DNA of 41,806 nucleotides from assembly GCA_038869735.1 (NCBI GenBank), contig JAWCQO010000008.1, positions 1 through 41,806 on the forward strand. The letters run 5' to 3'. A model generated the notes under the pieces. It did no database searches and was not told the origin of the DNA. It saw only the letters and a program-made list of their open reading frames with translations. Below are positions 7,751-16,353 of the stretch, one piece after another. The stretch is from Candidatus Anstonellales archaeon. Lineage in GTDB: Archaea; Micrarchaeota; Micrarchaeia; Anstonellales; CG1-02-47-40. A program made the translations under genes and the position numbers. The stretch's first letter is position 1; each line of letters starts with the position of its first letter.

Positions 7751-7910
7751 AAATATCGTCAAATTTCTTCGATTTATTCTCTTTTTGAAGTCTCTTTTTT
7801 ATCTGTTCATTAGGTTCTTTGTCAGAAACGACAGATTCAGAGCTGTTGATTCTGCATAGATATCGGTGATAAAAATTAGGATTTTTGATGTTTAGGGCAT
7901 CAACATTGAG
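7749..7910 (-). pseudogene. unassigned open frame without start codon (possible gene remnant)
   Basis: A 53-codon minus frame between two stops, with no ATG. It has a protein-like composition: KNPNFYHRYLCRINSSESV, then a charged helix (EPNEQIKKRLQKENKSKKFDD) to the stop at 7749-7751. It lies just downstream of polC in the same direction and ends inside the last bases of repeat copy 2. It could be the tail of another gene lost in the island. I cannot assign it, and chance is possible. Apart from this and the repeat, the 348 bases 7592-7939 hold nothing I can see. Confidence 0.3.
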
Positions 7911-7939
7911 TCAACGAAGCCTGTCTAGGAAAATCGCAG

Positions 7940-10900
7940 TTACATAAATTCTGACAAATCGGACTGCTTTGATTTTTCATCAACGAATATACTTTCTATT
8001 TCGTCTTCAAGAAGTTCTAATCTTTGTTTTAGATAGGATGGGAGCTCATAGAGCTTAATCATTCGTTTTGACACTTCGAGGTATTTTTCTATTCCTCCTC
8101 TATTAACAGTAAGAAGAAGTTTATCCCCACATTTTGTGCATTTTCCAACAAGAGGTATTCGCCTGTATTTTTCATTACACGAAACACACCTAAATTTTTG
8201 GCGCGAAAATGCTCTTAGGTTACCGTAGAGGTCAGGTAAAAAGTGAGAGAGGATTATGCGTTCGGCAACGTCTCTTACGTCTACTGATCGTAATCGCCTC
8301 TCCAACGACAGCTGGGCATCGACCTTTTCTTCCATATCTTTAAATTTTATATAAGTGGTAGTCAATGGGCCAGCATCTATGGAACTGGTTTGGTGAGTAA
8401 ATAAAAGGCCTCTATATTGGTCTTGAGTGCCAAGTGTATCTTTAACAAGCTTTATAGTCAGCTCAGAAGGAGAAAGGTATTTTTCAGAAGCTTCGTAAAA
8501 AGCGAGAGGAAGCTCATTGCATATTTCCATAGAATGCGATTCGTCATCGACTTCTAAGGGGTCAATCACAGCAGTAAGCACGCGCGTAGCATCCATGGTT
8601 CCGCCTCTGGATTCTGGTACGTAATACAGAGAGAAGTTTAAAAGTGCGTCCAAAAGAAGAATGAGCGAGTCTTCATCTCCGTCTGCATTTCTTCTTTTAG
8701 CGGTATGAAAATAAGGATGGGCAAATCCTACGCGTGCTTTAGTAAAACCAATAAGCCGGCACAAGATACCTGCGGATGTGTGCGGGGATATTCCGATAAA
8801 AAGTTTTCCGACAAGGTCAGCTGGGGATTTTATTTTATAGTAAGGTTCTAATCCGTAAAGGGAGACTAGGAGATCGTCAATGAAGGCTGCCACATGCGTG
8901 AAGTATTCGCCACCTGCTTGCGATAGTATAATATCTTGAGGCTTGAGTTCAACAAGTTGGTCCTCGCTTTTTAGATCCTCGCCTTTGTAATCATGAGTAT
9001 AGCCCAGCTCTTTTAGCCTTGAAACTGGGGTGCCGATTTCTCTTGGATAGAAGTGAGTTAGAGGGACATCAGTGGAATCAAATCTGCACGTTCCATCTCT
9101 GAATATTGATAATTTGTGTTTAGCGCGCAATATTCCTTTCTCAATTCGTTCAGGAATCTTGAATGTTGATATCAGGCCTTTTACTCCTTTGACTTCGTCC
9201 GGTAGACTATTGGGCTCAGTTATACCTAGTCTTCTCTTCGCTTCCTCAAACACCTCCTCAAAGTTGATTGGGCGTTCTTCATAAAATTTACAGTTTACAT
9301 TGCAAAGGCTACACCATTCCTGGTATCTTTCTTTTCCACACTTTGGGCAAATATATACAAAATCGCACAAACCTCCACAGCTACAGAGTTTGGTTACGTT
9401 TATTTTACTGCATTGTGAACACTTTAGTCTTGCAATCTCCACACTGATACCGTGTCCTTCAGCAGTAGGGCGCTCGCGAAGGCTTTTGTATGTTTTGATA
9501 ATGCTTCTGTGTTTTATTGTTCGGCCTAGGGGAAATAGAACGTGAACAGGCGGTTTCATCTCTCTTCTTTTGGCCTTCTCCGGCCTGCCCATTCGCGCAC
9601 CGATATAGGTCGGGGCTTTCTCTTTGACAATAACACCTGAAGTTTTGTTTAGTATGCTCATAACCCCGCTACCGCGGTTTTCTGAAAATATTTTATCAAA
9701 TCGCTCAAAGCTTAGGGAATTTTCAACAAGCAGACCCAACGATTTGAGAAGTGCCAATGCGTTTTCTTTCCCTATTATAACCTCTCCCTCTGAGACAGTA
9801 TGAAGAACGCAAAGTTTTTCTAAAATTTCTTTGCCTTCTCCAAGCGGAAGAGCTATGTGTTTAATTCCACCAAGCCAGTCGCGGGATATTTTGGCAGACA
9901 AAAGGTATTTTGCAAGAAGAAGAAGTTCTTCTTCAGTTATATCATGCCAGAAGTAGGTGTATAACGGATGAAGAGGTATATTATGTTCTTCTGATAGTCT
10001 AAAAGCTTCGTCTGCACTAGGATTTGGCTTTGCTCGAATGCCTTTTGAGGCGCATATTTGGGAATACCACTCAAAACACCAAGCACTTGGAATTAATGGG
10101 TGGTTAGATTTGATAAAATCGCCGACAGAAACCAATAAATCTCCAAGAAATAGGATTTTATCTATTTTGCCTAGCACAGCTGTTGCTTCTTCTGTAGAAT
10201 TTAACTTGACAACTGAACCATCCAAGAGTTTTACAACTGGCCCCTCTATCGAATCGCATGGAGAAACAACGCAACCCTTTCCCGGGCGCTCAACTTTCAT
10301 CTGCGTTCCAACTGCAAGAAATGAGTCCAAAATTACCATCGTAGCAGGATGCACTGCCTTTGCCATTATGCCTGTTGCTCTTGTTCTACCATATCTAAGG
10401 CGAAACCCCCCTGCCTGCATGGGATAGGCAAATATTGGCCTACCCGCAACCAGCTCATCTAAGAATGTAGTATTTGGCTTTATTTTTATTATTCCCTCTT
10501 TTTTCCCAATGCGGATAACGGCTTCAAGCCAATCCCAGTCAAGACCAAATTTCTTTGCATATTTTAAAACTTTGCTTGCTTTTTGAGCTATTCCTTCGCA
10601 CACGACAAGAGCTATTCCTCCACGTATCCTATTGGTAATATCCTCACTTATGGTTCTTCCGTGGGAATCCTTAACAAGCCTTTTCAGGTCGCGCTTAACA
10701 GCAACCTCTATTTTTTCTGTTGGTTCTCCCTCTATGCACACAGGACAATTTTTTATTATGTGCCGGATATGTTCATCTGGAGGTTTATATTGGAGTCTTG
10801 CGCAGCGAGCGTTGTATATTTCGCATTCCTCGACATATCTTTCTATTTCATCATCAGTAGCCCGAAAATCTCCAATGCCAAGCTGCCTTCTTGCAACATC

Positions 10901-11389
10901 CCCCAGTACCACTGAAAGCGCGGCTATTGTTCCGCCAGCCGACCGAATTGGGCCTGCAAAATAAAGAGCAAGACACTCTGAATCATCTTGATTTTTTATG
11001 ATGCGGATTTTAGCTATTCCTTCTGTAGGAGCAACGAGTACGCCTTCTGTAAGGATACCAACACCGGTTCTGACTGCTTGGTCTATCAGCTTTTCTTTAG
11101 GTCCTGAGATGAACTCACCCGCACATATTCTCTTTACTATCTCATATGCAATAGTGGTTCTCTCCAAACCTACTGATTCCAGCTTACGGATTTCTTGGGC
11201 AATTCCTGGTGGTCCAACTATCCCTTCAACTCTTCCAGCAACGTCTTCAGCTATCTTTATTTCGACCCCACAAGCAGGGTCAAAACCTTTTTTCCTTGCC
11301 AGTGAAGCAATTTCGTAGGCACTTTCTAGTTCGTGCCTAAGAAGCGAAAAATATTTCTGCATTTCTTCATCTGCTACAAGCATAATCAT
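7940..11389 (-). CDS. polC: DNA polymerase D (Pol II) large subunit DP2
   Basis: The catalytic subunit of the archaeal replicative polymerase PolD. The active site is NADGDED (residues 901-907 from the preferred ATG) with Asp903 and Asp905 as the Mg2+ ligands; ESRGGTMDATRVLT follows. Two zinc modules are visible: a multi-Cys region in the middle (CSQCSKINVTKLCSC, CPKCGKERYQEWCSLC) and a C-terminal one (CVSCNEKY, CTKCGD). At 1149 residues it is intein-free, although the catalytic NADGDED region is a known intein insertion site in this family. The ATG at 11389 overlaps the polB stop as ATGA. A TTG at 11395 is also open but less likely. It ends in SDLSEFM, and the island lies directly after it. 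Confidence 0.97.
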   Translation of the reverse strand: MIMLVADEEMQKYFSLLRHELESAYEIASLARKKGFDPACGVEIKIAEDVAGRVEGIVGPPGIAQEIRKLESVGLERTTIAYEIVKRICAGEFISGPKEKLIDQAVRTGVGILTEGVLVAPTEGIAKIRIIKNQDDSECLALYFAGPIRSAGGTIAALSVVLGDVARRQLGIGDFRATDDEIERYVEECEIYNARCARLQYKPPDEHIRHIIKNCPVCIEGEPTEKIEVAVKRDLKRLVKDSHGRTISEDITNRIRGGIALVVCEGIAQKASKVLKYAKKFGLDWDWLEAVIRIGKKEGIIKIKPNTTFLDELVAGRPIFAYPMQAGGFRLRYGRTRATGIMAKAVHPATMVILDSFLAVGTQMKVERPGKGCVVSPCDSIEGPVVKLLDGSVVKLNSTEEATAVLGKIDKILFLGDLLVSVGDFIKSNHPLIPSAWCFEWYSQICASKGIRAKPNPSADEAFRLSEEHNIPLHPLYTYFWHDITEEELLLLAKYLLSAKISRDWLGGIKHIALPLGEGKEILEKLCVLHTVSEGEVIIGKENALALLKSLGLLVENSLSFERFDKIFSENRGSGVMSILNKTSGVIVKEKAPTYIGARMGRPEKAKRREMKPPVHVLFPLGRTIKHRSIIKTYKSLRERPTAEGHGISVEIARLKCSQCSKINVTKLCSCGGLCDFVYICPKCGKERYQEWCSLCNVNCKFYEERPINFEEVFEEAKRRLGITEPNSLPDEVKGVKGLISTFKIPERIEKGILRAKHKLSIFRDGTCRFDSTDVPLTHFYPREIGTPVSRLKELGYTHDYKGEDLKSEDQLVELKPQDIILSQAGGEYFTHVAAFIDDLLVSLYGLEPYYKIKSPADLVGKLFIGISPHTSAGILCRLIGFTKARVGFAHPYFHTAKRRNADGDEDSLILLLDALLNFSLYYVPESRGGTMDATRVLTAVIDPLEVDDESHSMEICNELPLAFYEASEKYLSPSELTIKLVKDTLGTQDQYRGLLFTHQTSSIDAGPLTTTYIKFKDMEEKVDAQLSLERRLRSVDVRDVAERIILSHFLPDLYGNLRAFSRQKFRCVSCNEKYRRIPLVGKCTKCGDKLLLTVNRGGIEKYLEVSKRMIKLYELPSYLKQRLELLEDEIESIFVDEKSKQSDLSEFM

Positions 11390-12840
11390 CGCCAAGAGTT
11401 AAAGTCCAGGGCAGTTATCTTGCAAGTTTTAGACTCGCATATATAAACTATTCCTGGAGAAGGCACATGTCCCATACGCACCTGAAAATCTGTCCTAGAC
11501 TGAAAGGTACCGGAGTTTAAAACCAATGTTCCTCTGTAGAAAGTATAGGCATTTTTGTGCAAGTGGCCCATATGCATAACATCAGGCTCATTTTGGATAA
11601 CCATATAATCATGGCGTTCAGGGATTATAAGATTCTCTCCGTAGATTGGCGATAGGTGTCGTCTTTTAAGTAGCTCTACCATGGGCTTTTCTGGGTGCAT
11701 ATAATCAAGACCGGATGCGTTTGAGATTATCCCGTCAAGTGAGGTCCCATGGTAAACGAGGTGTCGTAATCCTTCTATATCCACCCACCCGGGACTTCCT
11801 ATACGCTTGACATCTGCTTTTATTAGATCTTTGCTTATTAGAGGCTGTGGATCCGCCCTGCGAACTGCGTCGTGATTGCCCGGCGAAACTATTATTTCTA
11901 TATAATCTGGAATGCGTGATATCAACTGGTCAAAGGCTTCGTATTGCTTAAATACATCTTTTATTGCAAGTTCTCTCTCTTGGAGAGGATATACCCCAAT
12001 TCCGTCTATGATATCGCCGGCAATTACTATGTACTTGACCTTTCCTGCAAGTTCTTTTCTATCACTTCCTCCGCAAAGCCACTCTATAAACTTTGAAAAC
12101 TCTCTTTCGAGAAAATTCTTGCTTCCTATATGTAAGTCTGATAAGTAAGCTATTGCAACATCTATGTCTGTTTTTTTCTGTTCTCGGATAGTGGGGAGGT
12201 CAAGATACATTATATCCGTTGCAAAGACAAAGGGGTCAGAAACTCTCCCATCAATTGCAACAATATCATCAAGAAGAACTGATTTTGCAAGAGCAAATAT
12301 TCTATAGTCTGATTGTTTAACAAGCACCTTTGCAGTTCCCTTGAGGTCTTCGATTTCAAAAAGCAAGTTTCCTTGTTTAGTTATTCGCTTTTCATATACA
12401 AGTCCTATTAGCCTAACCTCTTTTCTTTCAAATTCCTTAAGGCGATTTGTCTCGACAATAGGTTTATCGGTGGTTCGGCTTCTCCTGATAAGCGCTTTCA
12501 TTCTTTCGAATCTATCGGTGAAGTGGTAGATAAAGTCTTCCACGCTCCCTGTGCATCTTGACTTTCCAGAGACGTCATCTTCATGAAGAATTCTAATTTT
12601 AGATGGATATTCTTTGGCCGCAGGATAAAAGTCATCTGATCTTTTTATTTCGACAGGTGTTGGAATTTTGTTCTTCTCGGCGATTATTTCCTCTATGTCT
12701 TTTCTTTCAACGAACAAGAGATTGCGATGAAGTATTTCTTTTATAACATCTTGAGGCTTATCAATTTTTTCTAAAAGTTCTTCTGCACCCTCACTAATGC
12801 GAACTCCTGCTGATAATAGTTTTTCTAGAGCCTCCCCCAT
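11386..12840 (-). CDS. polB: DNA polymerase D small subunit DP1 (3'-5' exonuclease)
   Basis: The proofreading subunit of PolD. An N-terminal helical region (~1-60) is followed by an OB fold (~135-215) and a calcineurin/Mre11-like phosphodiesterase. All metal-binding motifs are present: SDLHIGS (Asp235, His237), AGDIIDG (Asp276), SPGNHD (Asn322, His323), VYHGTS (His364) and MGHLHKN (His426, His428). Both nuclease metals can therefore be bound, as in active archaeal DP1. Length 484 is shorter than in Pyrococcus because the N-terminal linker is short. It overlaps polC by four bases, so the two subunits are translated from one message. Confidence 0.96.
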   Translation of the reverse strand: MGEALEKLLSAGVRISEGAEELLEKIDKPQDVIKEILHRNLLFVERKDIEEIIAEKNKIPTPVEIKRSDDFYPAAKEYPSKIRILHEDDVSGKSRCTGSVEDFIYHFTDRFERMKALIRRSRTTDKPIVETNRLKEFERKEVRLIGLVYEKRITKQGNLLFEIEDLKGTAKVLVKQSDYRIFALAKSVLLDDIVAIDGRVSDPFVFATDIMYLDLPTIREQKKTDIDVAIAYLSDLHIGSKNFLEREFSKFIEWLCGGSDRKELAGKVKYIVIAGDIIDGIGVYPLQERELAIKDVFKQYEAFDQLISRIPDYIEIIVSPGNHDAVRRADPQPLISKDLIKADVKRIGSPGWVDIEGLRHLVYHGTSLDGIISNASGLDYMHPEKPMVELLKRRHLSPIYGENLIIPERHDYMVIQNEPDVMHMGHLHKNAYTFYRGTLVLNSGTFQSRTDFQVRMGHVPSPGIVYICESKTCKITALDFNSWR

Positions 12841-12930
12841 AATTCTTCATATTAAAAATCGGGATAAAAGAATAAATAACATTGGATTGCCCTTGATTGC
12901 GAAATTCAATCTCTGAGAGAAACGTGCCGA

Positions 12931-13185
12931 TTATTCTTCCTTTAATGACTCTAATTCTGACAGAATGGTCCATATCTGGGTTCGAGCATGGATGGGCATG
13001 TTTATGTCTTCGGAGATAGAATCAAGCAGATAAATAGCTGAGCTTGCTCGTATTTTTATATCCCCCTCTTCGGCTACTTTCTCTTTCGCATCTGAAACTG
13101 CTTTCCTGATATTCTTTGGAATAGATGTATCTTCTATCAACTCTTCCATCAGTCGGAGAATATAAGATATTTTCTCTGCTTGCAT
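12931..13185 (-). CDS. UPF0147 family protein
   Basis: A small all-helical protein of 84 residues matching the archaeal family UPF0147: repeated short helices with IPKNIRKAVSDAK and MPIHARTQIWTILSELE. Its function is unknown. The ATG at 13185 has GGTGA six bases upstream; a GTG three codons earlier (13194) is the other choice. It lies between the tRNA-Pro gene and the polB promoter on the same strand, and is probably its own short transcript or transcribed with the tRNA. Confidence 0.9.
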   Translation of the reverse strand: MQAEKISYILRLMEELIEDTSIPKNIRKAVSDAKEKVAEEGDIKIRASSAIYLLDSISEDINMPIHARTQIWTILSELESLKEE

Positions 13186-13282
13186 AGACGTCACCGATTG
13201 TGAAGAAGAGTTTGCTTATCATGCCTAAAGAAACATTAGATAAAAAAAGAATAAAAAGCCATAGGAGAGCTTGCAAATGATT

Positions 13283-13354
13283 GGGGTCGCTGAGATTTGA
13301 ACTCAGACCGTCGGGTCCCGAACCCGAAAGCATACCAGGTTAGCACACGACCCC
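13283..13354 (-). tRNA. tRNA-Pro, anticodon CGG
   Basis: The acceptor arms GGGGTCG and CGACCCC pair fully. The anticodon arm TCGGG-TTCGGGA-CCCGA gives anticodon CGG with G37, as in proline tRNAs. The T arm CTGAG-TTCAAAT-CTCAG is perfect. The D arm is the weakest part, and no CCA is encoded. No intron is seen. An AT box (reverse of 13393-13400) lies about 40 bases upstream. Confidence 0.93.
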
Positions 13355-13424
13355 TTGTATTGTGCTTTATTATTGTTACGGGTATGTAGTAAATATTAAA
13401 ACGTATTTTTGCTTAAAATGCATT

Positions 13425-13874
13425 GTGATTTCGATAATCCTTGACAGGGAAAACTACAAGCCGGGCATGGAGATAACCGCGCAGATACACATTAAACTGA
13501 AGAAGGAGATTAGGGCAAGAGGTATTTTTGCAACCCTCATATGCACAGAAAAAAGATTGGAAGAGGTAAGGAGAGTAATGGACAGCTATGACTACCTTCA
13601 AGAGCGTGATCTTGGAGTACAGAGAAGAACACATATAAAAACCGAAGTAAGAGAAATTTCAAGGATTTGTTATAGCAAAGACGTGAAATTAGCTGGGGAG
13701 GGCATATATAAAGAGGAAGAGTTTGTTGCTAAATTCTTAATTCCACGAGATGCAAAAACCACAAGCTATGAGTTCGGGCACGATAACGCGATTTATGTTT
13801 GGAGAATAAAAGTAAAGATAGATATCCCTTTTGCGTTAGACAAAAATGCTCAAAAAGAGGTAATGGTAGTCTAA
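13425..13874 (+). CDS. arrestin-like (SpoOM-type) domain protein
   Basis: A beta-sandwich protein with the features of archaeal and bacterial arrestin-like domains: an N-terminal strand with DRENYKPGMEI, then RARGIFATLICTE, then a core FLIPRDA and a C-terminal pair of strands VWRIKVKIDIPFALDKNAQ. Homologues are involved in protein sorting in eukaryotes and sporulation in bacteria; the archaeal role is unknown. The frame is open from an ATG at 13362, but that would lie inside the tRNA-Pro promoter and add residues unlike the family. I prefer the GTG at 13425 (149 residues), which begins directly with the first strand. It is followed 23 bases later by argS. Confidence 0.65.
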   Translation: MISIILDRENYKPGMEITAQIHIKLKKEIRARGIFATLICTEKRLEEVRRVMDSYDYLQERDLGVQRRTHIKTEVREISRICYSKDVKLAGEGIYKEEEFVAKFLIPRDAKTTSYEFGHDNAIYVWRIKVKIDIPFALDKNAQKEVMVV

Positions 13875-13897
13875 TGTAATTGGGATTAGAGTAAAAA

Positions 13898-15736
13898 ATG
13901 AGGACGATTTTCTTGAAAAAAGAAGTAGAAGACAAGATTTCAAAGCTTATTTCTGAGGCAACTGGGATTTCATCACAAGACGCACTGCGCACACTAGAGA
14001 CTCCAAAAAACAATTTTGGAGATGTTGCTTCAACTGTCTCCTTTCAGGTTGCAAAGCGATATGGGGGGAAAAAGCCAAGCGAAGTAGCCAAGGAAATTGA
14101 AGGAAACATTGGAAAGGATGAGTGGATTTTGAAAGTAGAAGCGGTTGGTCCTTACCTTAATTTTTTTCTTTCAGATGAGTTCTATTCTTATGCATGTGCA
14201 AGAGTCATCGAGATGGGAGAAAGGTTTGGGAAAGAAAGAAAGGATGGAGGAAAGATTCTGCTTGAATTTCCTTCCGTAAACCCAAACAAACCTTGGCACG
14301 TTGGACACTTACGAAACGCAATTCTGGGAGATTGTGTTGGAAGATTACTGGAGTTTGTTGGAAGAAAGGTAGAAAGACAAGATTATATAGATGACTTAGG
14401 ATTGCAAGTTGCAGAAAGTCTGTGGGGGTATCTAAACCTTGAAAGAGAATCTGTAGGAAAGTTTGACCATTGGATTGGGAAACAGTATGTAGAAGTGGAA
14501 AAGCGAATGGATAGTGAAAAAGTGAAAGAGGAGGTTAGAGCTCTGCTAAAAAAAATGGAAACGGGGGACAAAGAAATATCTGCTTTGCATCAGGAAATGG
14601 TTGAGACGTGTGTTAGAGCTCAGTACGAAACTGCTATTGGTATGGGAGTATATCACGATGTGCTTATAAAAGAGTCAGATATTGTGAGTACTATATACAA
14701 GGAGGGGATTGAGCTACTACTAAAAAGCAAAAGCGTCGTATACGAACGCGAAGGGCAAAATGCAGGTTGCATTGTTGCACGCATACGGGGGGAAGAATTT
14801 GAGGGGATGAAAAATCCAGATGTGGTTCTTGTTAGAAGCGACGGAACGGCTACTTACACTGCAAAAGATGTCATTTTTCATCTGTGGAAGTTTGGAAAGC
14901 TAAAAGGTCGACTTAAATACAGAAAGTTTATTTCGCAACCTAACGGAAAGGACTGTTTTATTAGTGCGCAAGATGGAATTGAGATGGAATTTGGGAAAGC
15001 AGACCAGTGCATAAACGTAATAGGAATGGAACAGACATATCAGCAGAAGGTAGTTAAAGAAATTTTAAGGTCTTTGGGTTATGAGAAAGAAGCAGAGGCT
15101 TTGCGCCACTTGTCTTATGAACACGCTTATCTTCCCAGTGGAAGATTCTCAGGAAGAGAAGGAACGTGGATAGGATATACGGCAGACGAACTTATCGAAG
15201 AAGGGATAAGGAGGGCTCGAGAGAAAGTAGTTAGAAAGATGAGTGAGGAGGAGAAGGAGAAAGTGGCACGAGAAGTAGCTATCGGGGCTATTAGGTTTTC
15301 TTTAGTTTCAAAATCCCCTGAAAAAAAGATTGTCTTTGATTGGGATAAGGCTCTCTCACTGGAAGGAGATTCTGCACCGTATTTGCAGTACGCCTATGCA
15401 AGGATTTGTGGTATAATTAGCAAGGGAGGCGGACTTAAAACTGAAGTAAAAAGGAAGATTGCATATAGGTATACGCCTGAAGAGAAAAACCTTTTGAAAG
15501 TAATTTTGAAGTTTCCAGAAATACTGGAGGAAGCTGCAAGAGAACTTTGGCCTCATAGAATCTGCGAGTATGCCCTTGATATAGCCTCTGCGTTCAATAA
15601 ATTTTATACGACTTCTCCAGTAATCAAAGCTACTGGTGATGAGAAGGAAGCCAGAATCAGAATATTGATTGCCTCACGAAACTGCATAAAGAATACACTT
15701 TCTTTATTGGGGATAGCGGCACTTGAGGAAATGTAG
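13898..15736 (+). CDS. argS: arginyl-tRNA synthetase
   Basis: Class I synthetase charging tRNA-Arg. The N-terminal ~110 residues are the Arg-specific tRNA-binding (Add1) domain. The HIGH motif is in NPNKPWHVGHLRNAILGD (134-137). The usual KMSKS is replaced by a SGREGT segment, as in most ArgRS, and the C-terminal DALR anticodon-binding domain follows (YLQYAYARI, then CIKNTLSLLGI). At 612 residues it is at the long end of the usual size. It is followed by tRNA-Arg(TCT), a substrate of the enzyme. A T-rich stretch (15753-15762) between the two may end the argS message. Confidence 0.96.
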   Translation: MRTIFLKKEVEDKISKLISEATGISSQDALRTLETPKNNFGDVASTVSFQVAKRYGGKKPSEVAKEIEGNIGKDEWILKVEAVGPYLNFFLSDEFYSYACARVIEMGERFGKERKDGGKILLEFPSVNPNKPWHVGHLRNAILGDCVGRLLEFVGRKVERQDYIDDLGLQVAESLWGYLNLERESVGKFDHWIGKQYVEVEKRMDSEKVKEEVRALLKKMETGDKEISALHQEMVETCVRAQYETAIGMGVYHDVLIKESDIVSTIYKEGIELLLKSKSVVYEREGQNAGCIVARIRGEEFEGMKNPDVVLVRSDGTATYTAKDVIFHLWKFGKLKGRLKYRKFISQPNGKDCFISAQDGIEMEFGKADQCINVIGMEQTYQQKVVKEILRSLGYEKEAEALRHLSYEHAYLPSGRFSGREGTWIGYTADELIEEGIRRAREKVVRKMSEEEKEKVAREVAIGAIRFSLVSKSPEKKIVFDWDKALSLEGDSAPYLQYAYARICGIISKGGGLKTEVKRKIAYRYTPEEKNLLKVILKFPEILEEAARELWPHRICEYALDIASAFNKFYTTSPVIKATGDEKEARIRILIASRNCIKNTLSLLGIAALEEM

Positions 15737-15768
15737 ATTGATTTGGATTCTCTGTTTTTATTATCAGC

Positions 15769-15777
15769 TTTATAAAT
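15769..15777 (+). promoter_or_regulatory. TATA box for tRNA-Arg
   Basis: TTTATAAAT is centred 35 bases before the first base of the mature tRNA, which is the expected place for an archaeal TATA box given a short 5' leader. It shows the tRNA has its own promoter rather than depending on argS. Confidence 0.65.
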
Positions 15778-15807
15778 TATCGAGTTAAAAATCTACATTG
15801 TTACAAT

Positions 15808-15882
15808 GGGCCCGTAGCTCAGGCTGGATAGAGCGGCAGCCTTCTAAGCTGTAGGCCGTGGGTTCAAATCCCATCGGGCCCG
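15808..15882 (+). tRNA. tRNA-Arg, anticodon TCT
   Basis: A complete cloverleaf: acceptor GGGCCCG/CGGGCCC, D arm GCTC-loop-GAGC, anticodon arm GCAGC-CTTCTAA-GCTGT giving anticodon TCT (AGA codons), T arm GTGGG-TTCAAAT-CCCAT, discriminator G. No intron and no encoded CCA. It sits 71 bases after argS. Confidence 0.96.
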
Positions 15883-15940
15883 CTTGTTTGAAAAGACAAA
15901 CAGAATGGATTTTATATTTTGTGCATGTGAATTTATTTTT

Positions 15941-16264
15941 ATGAGAGAAGACGTGGTGTACCCCCTTCTTGCGCTCGTTATCATGGTAGTTATAGCAATA
16001 ATGGCATACCACTTTTTAGAAGGGTGGGATTTCTTAACGTCAAGTCTCTATGCAACGGCGACTGTGACGACAATTGGGTATAGTGAAGTTAGCCCAAAAA
16101 CGCTCTATGGAAAGGTATTCACAATAGTTTTTATGATAGGGGGAGTTGCCACAGGATTCTATGCTCTTATACGGCTGTCTCATTTCTCCAAAGAGACGTT
16201 TGAAAAAAGATTTAGAAAAATAGCAGAAAAGTTAGAAGATATGGATGAGAGAAAGCGCGTATAA
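15941..16264 (+). CDS. small two-helix potassium-channel-like protein (Ion_trans_2)
   Basis: Two membrane helices flank a pore loop, the minimal KcsA-type layout. Helix 1 is ~residues 5-26, the pore helix and filter 33-50, helix 2 58-77, followed by a basic cytoplasmic coil (KETFEKRFRKIAEKLE). The filter reads TVTTIGYSE where typical channels have T-V-G-Y-G-D: the second filter glycine is Ser48 and Asp is Glu49. Ion selectivity is therefore uncertain. The frame is open from 15884, right after the tRNA. The ATG at 15941 is preferred because the first helix begins just after it. Four copies would be needed for a pore. Only 107 residues. Confidence 0.75.
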   Translation: MREDVVYPLLALVIMVVIAIMAYHFLEGWDFLTSSLYATATVTTIGYSEVSPKTLYGKVFTIVFMIGGVATGFYALIRLSHFSKETFEKRFRKIAEKLEDMDERKRV

Positions 16265-16285
16265 AAATCCTCACTCCATTCTTTG

Positions 16286-16313
16286 AGTAGTAATAGATAA
16301 GTAGTAATAGATA
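16286..16313. repeat. perfect 14-bp tandem duplication
   Basis: AGTAGTAATAGATA occurs twice head to tail between the convergent channel and enolase genes. A degenerate third unit may follow (GCAATAGATGATA). It looks like a replication-slippage product in a non-coding gap. Confidence 0.6.
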
Positions 16314-16353
16314 GAAGAGAAAGCAATAGATGATAAAGTTGCAAATGAATGTT

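Noticed and set aside
9300-10964. Several plus-strand open frames of 80-129 codons inside polC
   Set aside because: All are antisense to polC and have the composition of antisense shadows. polC itself has full motif support.
7940-11389. Possible intein or frameshift in polC
   Set aside because: The protein reads continuously through both zinc modules and the catalytic NADGDED site at normal length, with no intein motifs.
13898-15736. Missing KMSKS motif in argS as a sign of inactivity
   Set aside because: Most arginyl-tRNA synthetases lack the canonical motif, and a SGREGT segment takes its place.
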